A stretch of DNA of 7,291 bases from Actinomycetes bacterium (lineage in GTDB: Bacteria; Actinomycetota; Acidimicrobiia; Acidimicrobiales; Bog-793), in NCBI GenBank assembly GCA_021785095.1, contig JAJYGM010000182.1, positions 1 to 7,291 of the forward strand, given 5' to 3'. The notes below the pieces were generated by a model. It did no database searches and was not told where the DNA came from. It saw nothing but the letters and a program-made list of their open reading frames with translations. Shown here one piece after another: positions 1 through 5,279 of this stretch (the stretch's first letter is position 1; every line of letters starts with the position of its first letter). A program made the position numbers and the translations under genes.

Positions 1-56
1 AGACCCTCGTACTCCTCGAGGATGGCCAGCTTGTACTGGGCGCTGAACCGGCGCCG
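1..56 (-). pseudogene. N-terminal fragment of an IS3-type transposase OrfA, cut by window edge
   Basis: Read on the minus strand from position 56 to 1, one frame gives RRRFSAQYKLAILEEYEG. This strongly resembles the start of IS3-family OrfA proteins (a helix-turn-helix DNA-binding subunit whose N-terminus is typically RRRFSaEYKl.IL.ey). The frame has no start codon of its own. The nearest ATG with a good ribosome-binding site (70-68) is in a different frame and would read MTNRAGAGS. The recognisable OrfA codons begin where the upstream direct repeat ends (position 51), so this is probably a rearrangement junction rather than an intact gene. Alternatively a single-base change has broken an originally in-frame MTNR-RRRFSA start. 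The rest of the gene lies left of the window. The family call rests on about 18 residues. Confidence 0.5.
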
Positions 57-365
57 GCACGGTTGGTCATCGTTGCCCCTCCTGACGATGGGCGATTTCA
101 GGCGGTGGCAGCGTCACCGTGCTCGGAGAGTAGCACGTTCAGTTTCCCGGATTGTTTCGAGAATACGAGGCTCCCGCCGGGCCGGACGTTGCGCAGGAAT
201 GCGACGTCTTCGAGGTCGGCTCGGCTGTGGACCGACAGATCGGTTCGTTCCGGGAAGTACGGGCGTGGGAGGCATTGGCGTGCTCTTTCGACCGGCGCCG
301 CCATGGGCTGTGAGGTCGGGAACCTTCGAGGTGCTCCCACGGCGGTGCGCTGGAGCGGACGTGGT
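51..365 (-). repeat. Direct repeat copy A (IS30 3' end plus translation start)
   Basis: Aligns with 1330-1645 at a constant offset of 1279 bp. From 59 to about 306 I count about 24 mismatches and no gap, roughly 90% identity. To the right, similarity becomes patchier: a one-base slip is seen near 313, and the block around 348-365 is again well matched. Copy A then lacks about 16 bases relative to copy B near 370. To the left, identity stops abruptly at position 51. The repeat contains the degenerate C-terminal coding region of an IS30-family transposase, its stop (100-98), an AGGAGGGG ribosome-binding site (83-76) and an ATG (70-68). Confidence 0.85.
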
Positions 366-480
366 CCTGGTTGATGAACAAGCGACGGCTCCAGGTCGGC
401 TACGAACGGCTCCCTGTGGTCGCCGAGGGCTTCGTCTGGGCTGCGCATGCTCGCCTGCTCCTCTGCCGCCTGACCGCCCA
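98..480 (-). pseudogene. IS30-family transposase remnant, copy A (C-terminal end)
   Basis: Degraded 3' part of an IS30-family DDE transposase. Near the end, one frame reads YFPERTDLSVHSRADLED and finishes in SEHGDAATA followed by a stop, which matches the usual IS30 C-terminal motif YFPKGTDLSVHS.aDLd.VA. Immediately upstream the matching residues are in another frame: PHSPWRRR and KEHANA, against the family's DPHSPWQRGTNENTNG. The gene is therefore frameshifted just after the catalytic Glu region, at the same place as copy B. The part covering the second catalytic Asp (DQG in the family) reads only NQD and has lost about 16 nucleotides compared with copy B. Similarity further upstream, to about 480 or a little beyond, is faint (GGQAAEEQ resembles the family's GGh.AE.v), so the 5' limit is uncertain. 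No HTH or first Asp is present. Non-functional. Confidence 0.7.
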
Positions 481-535
481 GCCTACGACCATTCAGCGCG
501 CTGCATAAATATACGCGACAGCCTCTCAGGTGCGC

Positions 536-549
536 GCCGCGCGCGCGGC
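536..549 (-). terminator. GC palindrome after the VOC gene, weak terminator candidate
   Basis: GCCGCGCGCGCGGC is a perfect 14-bp palindrome starting about 21 bp past the stop of the VOC gene. As RNA it could fold as a 5-bp stem with a GCGC loop. An AT-rich island (ATAAATATA, around 506-514), unusual for this window, lies just beyond it in the direction of transcription, but there is no direct U-tract. It may simply be a chance CG run. Confidence 0.22.
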
Positions 550-569
550 CGAGGGCATGAGGTGTTCGG

Positions 570-1349
570 TCAGTTGCCGCTCGGCTGACAGAGCGAGAAG
601 CGCGCCCCGGTCGCGTCGGCCACCCTGGCGCTCCGGCCAAGGCCGCCGTGATCCGGGCCGCTGATCGCCGTTCCGCCGAGCGAGTGGACCCTGGCCACAG
701 CGGCCTCGATGTCGTCACACTGCCAAGAGATCGTCCAGGCCGGCGCCTCGCCCGGCGCGAGCTTCTCCACCTCGTCCCCGATGCCAGCCAGCGGTCGGCC
801 GGTCTCGGGGTCCATGAACCCGGCGTAGTGGTGGCCGTCGACTTCCTCCTCGTCGGGCTCCCACCCGAAGACCTGGCGATAGAAGGTGATCTGAGCTCGG
901 TAGTCGTGCACGTTGATGGAGACGAACAGCACCGCCCCCGGCTCGTTGATCACCGTGAAACCGGGGAAGCTCGCTGGCTGCCAGATGCCCATCACCGCCC
1001 CGGATGGGTCGCCGATCACGGCCTGGCTGCCGAGGTCGTCGACTGCCATCGCGGGCGCATGCACCGTAGCGCCGTGCTCGGCCGCGGCCTTCAGGGTGCG
1101 CTCGATGTCGTCGGTAGCGAGGAACGGCTTCCAGGTGTTGTCGGCGCGCATCGCTCCCATGTCGCCCATACCCCCCGCGGCCGGTACCCCCTGGCGGGTG
1201 AACATGAAGTAGCCGCCGTGTTCGGGGCTCGGCTCCAGAGCCTCCCAGCCGAACAACTCCGCATAGAACCGGCGAGCACGTGCAACGTCGGACGTCCACA
1301 GATCCACCCAGCAGGGTGCGCCGATCGGGGCGCTGGTACGGTTGGTCAT
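570..1349 (-). CDS. Two-domain VOC family (glyoxalase/bleomycin resistance fold) protein
   Basis: A 259-residue protein with two vicinal-oxygen-chelate domains in tandem, about residues 10-125 and 134-257. Domain 1 opens with the classic WVDLWTSDVARARRFYAELFGWE; its end GDPSGAVMGIWQ is the usual last strand pair. Domain 2 shows the degenerate equivalents VSINVHDYRAQITFYRQVFGWE and ATGARFSLCQP. Length and architecture match the cytosolic two-domain VOC proteins of actinobacteria such as the mycobacterial 27-kDa antigen (about 260 residues). The substrate is unknown: members include dioxygenase-like, isomerase-like and drug-binding proteins, and metal ligands cannot be assigned from sequence alone. 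No signal peptide or membrane segment. The ATG at 1349 is favoured by AGGAGGAG five bases upstream and by homologous start context (MT.RT..P.G.P.WVDL). The start region lies in a repeat unit whose upstream part is an IS30 remnant, so the promoter must lie within or beyond that remnant. Intact, with no frameshift. Confidence 0.93.
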   Translation of the reverse strand: MTNRTSAPIGAPCWVDLWTSDVARARRFYAELFGWEALEPSPEHGGYFMFTRQGVPAAGGMGDMGAMRADNTWKPFLATDDIERTLKAAAEHGATVHAPAMAVDDLGSQAVIGDPSGAVMGIWQPASFPGFTVINEPGAVLFVSINVHDYRAQITFYRQVFGWEPDEEEVDGHHYAGFMDPETGRPLAGIGDEVEKLAPGEAPAWTISWQCDDIEAAVARVHSLGGTAISGPDHGGLGRSARVADATGARFSLCQPSGN

Positions 1350-1645
1350 CGTTGCTCCTCCTGACGACGGACGAGTTCAGGCGGTGGCAGCGTCACCGTG
1401 CTCGGAGAGTAGCACGTTCAGTTTCCCGGCTTGTTTCGGGAATCCGAGGCTCCCGTCGGGCCGGACGTTGCGCTGGAATGCGACGTCGTCGAGGTCGGCT
1501 CGGCTGTGAACCGACAAGTCGGTTCCTTCCGGCCAGTAAGGGCGCCGGAGGCATTGGTGTTCTCGTTCGTCCCGCGCCGCCATGGGCTCTGGGGGTCGCA
1601 GGAGAACACGGGGGCGTCGGTAGCGACGCTGGAGCGGGCGTGGGC
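1330..1645 (-). repeat. Direct repeat copy B (IS30 3' end plus VOC translation start)
   Basis: Partner of 51-365, with the same order of elements: IS30 C-terminal codons, stop at 1379-1377, 27 bp, then the ribosome-binding site and ATG of the VOC gene. Identity with copy A extends past the ATG through ATGACCAACCGT and a few more bases, then ends at 1330, inside codon 7 of the VOC gene. Differences between copies fall about equally on all three codon positions of the transposase frame, so the copies have been drifting without selection on the transposase. Confidence 0.85.
1355..1362 (-). promoter_or_regulatory. Ribosome-binding site of the VOC gene
   Basis: AGGAGGAG on the minus strand, five bases (CAACG) before the ATG at 1349. 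It fixes the start codon. The same element, AGGAGGGG at 83-76 with the same spacing and the same following ATGACCAACCGT, is present in repeat copy A, where no intact gene follows. Confidence 0.85.
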
Positions 1646-1990
1646 GGTCATGTCCCGGCCCTGGTCCCGCGCGGGACTTCGGCGCAGCAGGACCAGCAGT
1701 CGTCCCGTCGCATGGGCGCTCGGGGTAGCGACCCGTTCGGCTCGGTGGTCATAGGGGACTCGCCACGGGATGACGGAGGGGGTGGTCTGCCCCACCAGGG
1801 TGAGGATCGCCGACCGGTTGGCGGTCCCCCTGATCAGATCGCCCTCGCGGCGGCCGGGCACCGCCCGGTCACCGGCCTCATCTGCCGGGGGGACCGCTGC
1901 CGAGCGAGCCCAGTGCTCACCTCCTCCGCCAGGACCGCGTCGGCCTCCACCCTGCACAGCTTCGCCCGGCGCCGGCGTGAAGCGTCGGGT
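1377..1990 (-). pseudogene. IS30-family transposase remnant, copy B (linker and DDE core)
   Basis: Reading right to left on the minus strand, three blocks of an IS30 transposase appear in different frames. Block 1 (about 1986-1882) is the linker SRRRRAKLCRVEADAVLAEE to ARQRSPRQ, like the family's RR.RPkkcKLa...L...V...La.rWSPeqI. Block 2 (about 1888-1550) is the catalytic core: PADEAGDRAVPG, REGDLIRGTANRSAILTLV, then RRSPARDQGRDM and CDPQSPWRRGTNENTN. Block 3 (about 1550-1377) is PYWPEGTDLSVHSRADLDD to SEHGDAATA and the stop. The DDE residues are all present: Asp of EGDLI, Asp of DQG, and Glu of NENTN 34 residues later, the DD(33)E spacing known for IS30. Between blocks 1 and 2 about 60-70 residues normal for the family are missing, so there is an internal deletion as well as a frame change. 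A one-base loss (AATGCCTC where AATGGCCTC would keep frame) separates blocks 2 and 3. The N-terminal HTH is not recognisable. Non-functional. Confidence 0.85.
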
Positions 1991-2416
1991 CCCAGGTCCA
2001 CCCCGGTGACGCGGCCGCGCTGACCTGCTCCGCTGGCACCTCTCCATGATGCCCTCGTTGCGACTGGCGCACCACCCGTCACCGATCGTCCGACAACGAG
2101 ACACCAGCAGGGCGGTTCGACCAGGCTGGACCGGGGCGCAGGACGGTGCACCTGGAGCCACCGCCGAGGGCTTCGCGCCGGGCCCGCACCGCAGGGAGGG
2201 CGACCACCGGCGGCTCGCTCGCGGTGGACGAGGAGTCGCCTGCGGCGACGGCCCGGCCACCCGGCTTCGACGCGAGGGCTCAGGGGCCCCCGACCAGGGG
2301 CTCCTCCGTCGTCATGATCCGAGCCGACTCGCGTCGCTTCAGTGGCTCCCTCCCCGGCGCCAGCGCCGCCCCGGCCAAACAGCCCCCCTCCGCCATCGTC
2401 GCGCCCGATCCTCGGC
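1991..2416. other. Stretch without a recognisable gene
   Basis: About 425 bp between the IS30 remnant and the stop of the 313-residue gene. Open frames exist on both strands, as expected at this GC content, but their translations are Arg/Pro/Ala/Gly-rich shadows with no family motif. The part up to about 2110 may be the wrecked HTH region of the IS30 gene (traces such as GRSVTG and SRNEGIM fall in two frames where GRSPSTVSRE..RNGG would be expected), too weak to assert. The only structure I see is the hairpin at 2282-2305. Confidence 0.5.
2282..2305 (-). terminator. Candidate hairpin terminator of the MFS/unknown-protein transcript
   Basis: AGGGGCCCC and GGGGCTCCT flank a 6-base loop (CGACCA), giving a 9-bp stem with one G-U or A-C mismatch. 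It lies about 110 bp beyond the stop of the minus-strand gene 2417-3358, after which no convincing minus-strand gene follows until the IS30 remnant. There is no U-tract, so this would be an actinobacterial-type hairpin at best. Confidence 0.3.
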
Positions 2417-3358
2417 TCAGTGGTCGGGGGCAGTGACGCGGAGCCGGGTCCGCGGGGCACGGAGCACCTGCGTGGGTTGTCCCGAGAGCCCTTGGCCGAA
2501 CGCGAACGCGACCTCGAGTCCGTACTCACCCGGCGGGAGGACGTAGCCGAGCTCCTCCCGGAAGCTCGCAGTCCCGAAGAAGAACTCGACGCTCGCGGTC
2601 TCACCCGGGGCGAGCTCGAGCACCCACCCGGTCCCGCGGGTCGGAAGGCCCGAGCCCCCGACACGCTCACCAGCGTCGTCGTAGAGGACGCCGGTGAGCG
2701 TCTGCCCGCCGTAGAGCGGGCCGACCGGGGCGTCGCCGCCGTTGTGGAAGACCAGCTTCCCATGGCCGTCGTCGCCGACCTCCACGACCGCCCGGTCGAC
2801 CTCCACGCGGAGCTCCAGCCCGGGAAGGTGGACCTCTTCGGGGGGTGCGGGGCGGCGGCTCGTACCCGGCCGCACTCGCCCCCGAGGCTCCGGTCTACGC
2901 CGGCCCGGATAGGTGAACGCCCCCACCCGCAGCTCGACGGCCGGCCCGTAGCGCTGAGCCAGCTCGGCAGCGAAGTCCTCCTGGTCGGCACGGAGGTGGA
3001 CCTGGACGACCCCGACTCCCTCGCCGATCCCCGAGGACACCGATCGCCCGGTCTCCGCGACGCGCCGGGCGATCAGGTCGTCGATCTCGGTCCTCATCGC
3101 TTGCAGTTCGGCGGAGGTGTGACGACCGGGCTCGAGGACCAGGCGATCCGGATGCGACAGCACGCGTCGCAACGCCCGGTCGTGGCCCGCGAGCTCGCCG
3201 GTGAAACTGGCGACGAGCTGGACCGTCGGGTCGTTCGAGAACCGTACGCCCACCCAGGACTCGGGGTGCGCCTCGCCGTACGCACGGACGGTCTCGAGAT
3301 CGTCTCGAAGCGCGGCCTGGGTCATCTCGAGGTCGCGGTCCCTGTCGATGCCATCCAC
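2417..3358 (-). CDS. Hypothetical protein with beta-rich, Ig-like C-terminal half
   Basis: 313 residues, function not recognised. The N-terminal half (about 10-150) is an alpha/beta region: WVGVRFSNDPTVQLVASFTG (35-54), a helix ending LSHPDRLVLEPGRHTSAELQ (67-86), then VVQVHLRADQEDFAAELAQR leading to YGPAVELRVG (118-146). A Pro/Arg-rich linker (about 150-178) joins it to a beta-strand-rich half (about 180-310) with KLVFHNGGDAPVGPLYGG, LTGVLYDDAGERVG, VLELAPGETASVEFFF and LPPGEYGLEVAF, the strand and turn pattern of Ig-like or proteinase-inhibitor-like sandwich domains. No signal peptide, lipobox or membrane segment, so a cytosolic location is the default, although such beta domains are often extracellular. 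The start is GTG at 3358; GGGAGG is only one base away and GAGGAGG is 14 away, so the in-frame ATG at codon 12 is a possible alternative. It lies 131 bp downstream of the MFS gene on the same strand and may be co-transcribed. Confidence 0.75.
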   Translation of the reverse strand: MDGIDRDRDLEMTQAALRDDLETVRAYGEAHPESWVGVRFSNDPTVQLVASFTGELAGHDRALRRVLSHPDRLVLEPGRHTSAELQAMRTEIDDLIARRVAETGRSVSSGIGEGVGVVQVHLRADQEDFAAELAQRYGPAVELRVGAFTYPGRRRPEPRGRVRPGTSRRPAPPEEVHLPGLELRVEVDRAVVEVGDDGHGKLVFHNGGDAPVGPLYGGQTLTGVLYDDAGERVGGSGLPTRGTGWVLELAPGETASVEFFFGTASFREELGYVLPPGEYGLEVAFAFGQGLSGQPTQVLRAPRTRLRVTAPDH

Positions 3359-3375
3359 GCCTCCCGTTCCAGCCT

Positions 3376-3403
3376 CCTCGCCTGTTGCGCGCCTCGCCTG
3401 TTG
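3376..3403. repeat. Short tandem direct repeat, 12-mer with 16-bp period
   Basis: CCTCGCCTGTTG occurs at 3376-3387 and again at 3392-3403, separated by CGCG. It lies in the 131-bp gap just upstream of the minus-strand GTG start at 3358, so on that strand the copies read CAACAGGCGAGG and the nearer one runs into GAGGAGG. It could be a small regulatory or slippage repeat. No function can be assigned. Confidence 0.5.
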
Positions 3404-3489
3404 GCGGCCTCACCGCCCAAGAAGCCGGGGTGACCCAGCCACACGGACAGCGCGGGCACCTCTCCCAAAGTAGACCTTCAGACGGACCA

Positions 3490-4758
3490 TCATCCGCCGT
3501 CGGCCGTCGGGGCTGGATCGACCCTCGCGTGGCGAAACGGGGAGCACGAGAGGCTGGCGGCGACGAGCAGGAACCCGACGGCGGCAGCCCAGAGCATCGG
3601 CCGATAGCCGACGAGATCGGCGAGCGCACCACCGAGTGGTGCGCCGATGACGAGCATGGCCCGGTTGACCGACCGTCGGGTTGCGCTTGTCCTCCCCTGG
3701 AGATCGTCCGGTGTGACCGCCTGCCAGTAGCCCATCTCGTTGGCGCTCTCTGCTCCCATCGAGAGCCCGAGCAGCAACTGACCGGCCGCAAGGAGCAGCC
3801 AGCCGACCCAGCCACGCCCGCTCAGGGCGACGAGCGCCCAGGACAGGCCGGTGCCCGCTCGGGCGACGATGACGACCCGCCCCGCACCGAAACGTGCGCC
3901 GAGTCGGGTCGCGCTCGAGGCGCCTAACAGGCCGCCGACACCTGCGACCGAGAGGAAGAGCCCGAGGCCGAACGCCCCGATCCCGAGGGTCCGCAACACG
4001 TAGGGAGCCAGGATGGCGCCCGCGATCGCCCAGCAGAGGAACCAGGCGTGTGTGCTGAGGGCGAGCGGTCGCAGCGTGCGATGCCGGTAGATCCAGCGGG
4101 CGCCGGCAGCGGCCTCGCGCCAGACGTGCGAGACGGTGATCGGTCGCCGTGGCGGCTCGGTGATCGGGATCCGCGCGATCAGGAGCCCGGAGACCAGGTA
4201 GCTGAGGACGTCGACCAGGACCGCCCAGGGTGCGCCGACCAACGAGACCAGACCACCGGCCAGAGCCGGCCCGGTGGTCTGTGCGGCCGCCCCGCCCTGG
4301 TCGAGGCGCGCGTTCGCCCGCGTCAGCAGCTCGGGTGGGACCAGGCGGGGAAGGAACGACTGCGCGGCGGCGTCGTTGAACAGCGAGAGCAACCCGAACA
4401 CGGCCATGAACACCGTCAACGTGGGGAGCGACAGCCGGTGGGCGAGCGCCAACACCGGCACCGCCACCAACAGCCCCCCTCGAGCGAGGTCGGTGAGGAC
4501 CAGGAGCGGTCGGTGGGCGGTCCGATCCACGACGATGCCGGCGACGAGCCCGAAGATCAGGTAGGGCAACCAGCGGGCAGCAGTGACCAGCCCGACGCCG
4601 AAGGCACCTCGACCCAGGGTGACCACGACCAGGACCTGGACCGCCACGGTCGTGAAGTACGTGCCGAGATCCGATGCCGACGACGCAGCCCAGAACTTGG
4701 TGAAGCCCGGGCAGGCCCCTGGCCGGGCTGCGGATCCCGGGGCAGCGTCCACCGCCAT
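3490..4758 (-). CDS. MFS transporter, efflux type (EntS/macrolide-exporter-like)
   Basis: A 422-residue integral membrane protein with about 12 hydrophobic segments in two six-helix halves joined by a basic, hydrophilic loop near residues 196-232 (ITEPPRRPITVSH to WIYRHRTLR). Motif A of the major facilitator superfamily lies between helices 2 and 3: GLVAGIVVDRTAHRPLLVLTD (about 70-90), with the conserved Asp-Arg. Further MFS_3-type signatures are FNDAAAQSFLPRLVPPELL (127-145), which follows helix 4, and DLQGRTSATRRSVNR followed by GAPLGGALAD (352-381). Length is normal for 12-helix exporters. It most likely uses the proton gradient to export a small molecule (siderophore, macrolide or another drug); the substrate cannot be told from sequence. 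ATG at 4758 is preceded in frame by a TAG two codons upstream, so translation cannot start earlier; GAGGAG lies about 15 bases upstream, a long spacing. Divergent from a GNAT acetyltransferase start, a common layout for resistance or export loci with a shared control region. Confidence 0.92.
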   Translation of the reverse strand: MAVDAAPGSAARPGACPGFTKFWAASSASDLGTYFTTVAVQVLVVVTLGRGAFGVGLVTAARWLPYLIFGLVAGIVVDRTAHRPLLVLTDLARGGLLVAVPVLALAHRLSLPTLTVFMAVFGLLSLFNDAAAQSFLPRLVPPELLTRANARLDQGGAAAQTTGPALAGGLVSLVGAPWAVLVDVLSYLVSGLLIARIPITEPPRRPITVSHVWREAAAGARWIYRHRTLRPLALSTHAWFLCWAIAGAILAPYVLRTLGIGAFGLGLFLSVAGVGGLLGASSATRLGARFGAGRVVIVARAGTGLSWALVALSGRGWVGWLLLAAGQLLLGLSMGAESANEMGYWQAVTPDDLQGRTSATRRSVNRAMLVIGAPLGGALADLVGYRPMLWAAAVGFLLVAASLSCSPFRHARVDPAPTADGG

Positions 4759-4817
4759 GTTCTACTGCTCGGCTCCTCACCCCGCCGGAGGGCGGACCCC
4801 GGAGCCGAGCTCGAGCG

Positions 4818-4846
4818 CCTGCGGGGAGGTCCCGAGCACCCGCAGG
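4818..4846. promoter_or_regulatory. Inverted repeat in divergent promoter region, operator candidate
   Basis: CCTGCGGG (4818-4825) and CCCGCAGG (4839-4846) form a perfect 8-bp inverted repeat with a 13-bp spacer, within the 147-bp gap between the divergently read MFS and GNAT genes. The placement suits an operator or transcript hairpin controlling either gene. No regulator gene is visible in the window, and no clear -35/-10 pair can be named. Confidence 0.35.
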
Positions 4847-4854
4847 GAACCGAG

Positions 4855-4870
4855 CCCAGCGGAAACTGGG
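4855..4870. promoter_or_regulatory. Second short inverted repeat upstream of the GNAT start
   Basis: CCCAG (4855-4859) and CTGGG (4866-4870) flank six bases, 36 bp before the GNAT ATG. Short enough to be chance; listed because it sits beside the longer inverted repeat in the same control region. Confidence 0.2.
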
Positions 4871-4905
4871 TTGCGGTGCGCCAACCACTCCGCCAGCATC
4901 GGGTG

Positions 4906-5128
4906 ATGACGGCGAGGGCCAAGGCGAACGCCCACGGCGACGCCGACGGCGGCGACGACGCCGCCGTCCTGCGCAACGCCCGTCCCGATGACGTCGGTGC
5001 GATCGCCGTCGTGCACGTCCGCTCGTGGCAGGCGACCTATGCGGGGCACTTCCCAGACGACTTCCTCGACGCCCTCGACCCTGCGCAGCGGGCAGAGGGC
5101 TGGCGCCGCTACTTCGAGCAGGGCCTAC
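4906..5128 (+). pseudogene. GNAT N-acetyltransferase, 5' part only, interrupted by IS21 element
   Basis: ATG at 4906 (a GTG sits directly before it) opens a frame with a low-complexity acidic leader (GDADGGDDAA) followed by VLRNARPDDVGAIAVVHVRS and WQATYAGHFPDDFLDALDP. This is the N-terminal strand and helices of acetyl-CoA-dependent GNAT acetyltransferases, whose usual form is iR.a.pdDa.aia.vhv.sWraaY.g..pddfL..l. About 74 residues remain of an expected 160-190, so the acetyl-CoA-binding motif (R/Q-x-x-G-x-G/A) is absent. The frame continues across the IS21 end and stops at 5266-5268, which would give a 120-residue fusion with a meaningless tail. No good ribosome-binding site precedes the ATG. 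The 3' half may lie beyond the far end of the IS21 element, to the right of the window. Inactive as it stands. Confidence 0.8.
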
Positions 5129-5198
5129 TGTGCATTCCGGTGATCTCGGACACCCGTTCCGATCGATCCCGGACAAGCGTTCCGGCTGATCCCGGACA
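5129..5198. repeat. IS21 terminal and subterminal repeats (IstA-binding sites)
   Basis: Three near-identical units: ATTCCGGTGATCTCGGACA (5134-5152), GTTCCGATCGATCCCGGACA (5156-5175) and GTTCCGGCTGATCCCGGACA (5179-5198), with a period of 22-23 bp and core TTCCG-N(3-4)-GATC-YCGGACA. Multiple subterminal repeats of about 20 bp are a known hallmark of IS21-family ends, where the transposase IstA binds. They lie between the GNAT remnant and the istB stop, with no coding role. Confidence 0.85.
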
Positions 5199-5279
5199 CT
5201 CGGCCAGCGACGCCGTGGTGCGTTCACTCGGGTGGGTTCGTTCGGCGACCTCCTCGTTCGGATGTTAGGAGCCAACACG

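Noticed and set aside
1545..1560. Programmed frameshifting in the IS30 gene, because both copies share the same frame break
   Set aside because: IS30-family transposases are made from one uninterrupted frame. The copies also have deletions and neutral-looking drift, so shared decay before duplication explains it better.
2090..2115. Possible left terminal inverted repeat of the IS30 element (CAACGAGACACCAGC against CAACGATGACCAACC)
   Set aside because: The match is weak and gapped, and it lies inside what should still be the N-terminal coding part of the transposase.
1418..2260. A single 280-residue minus-strand gene
   Set aside because: Only its middle (about 1888-1550) matches IS30 transposase. 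The ends are the wrong frame for the linker and C-terminus, so it is a slice of a pseudogene.
2342..3433. Plus-strand open frame opposite the 313-residue protein
   Set aside because: The minus-strand frame has the more protein-like composition, with hydrophobic strands and turns. The plus-strand translation is charged and without motifs, as expected for a shadow in GC-rich DNA.
4935..4966. GCC/GAC-rich triplet run as a microsatellite
   Set aside because: It encodes the acidic, low-complexity leader of the GNAT protein and is too irregular to be a tandem repeat.
4048..5268. Long plus-strand open frame covering the antisense of the MFS gene and running into the GNAT gene
   Set aside because: Upstream of 4906 it is the antisense shadow of an unmistakable 12-helix transporter, with Arg/Gly/Asp/Gln-rich low-complexity translation. 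Only the segment from 4906 has family motifs.
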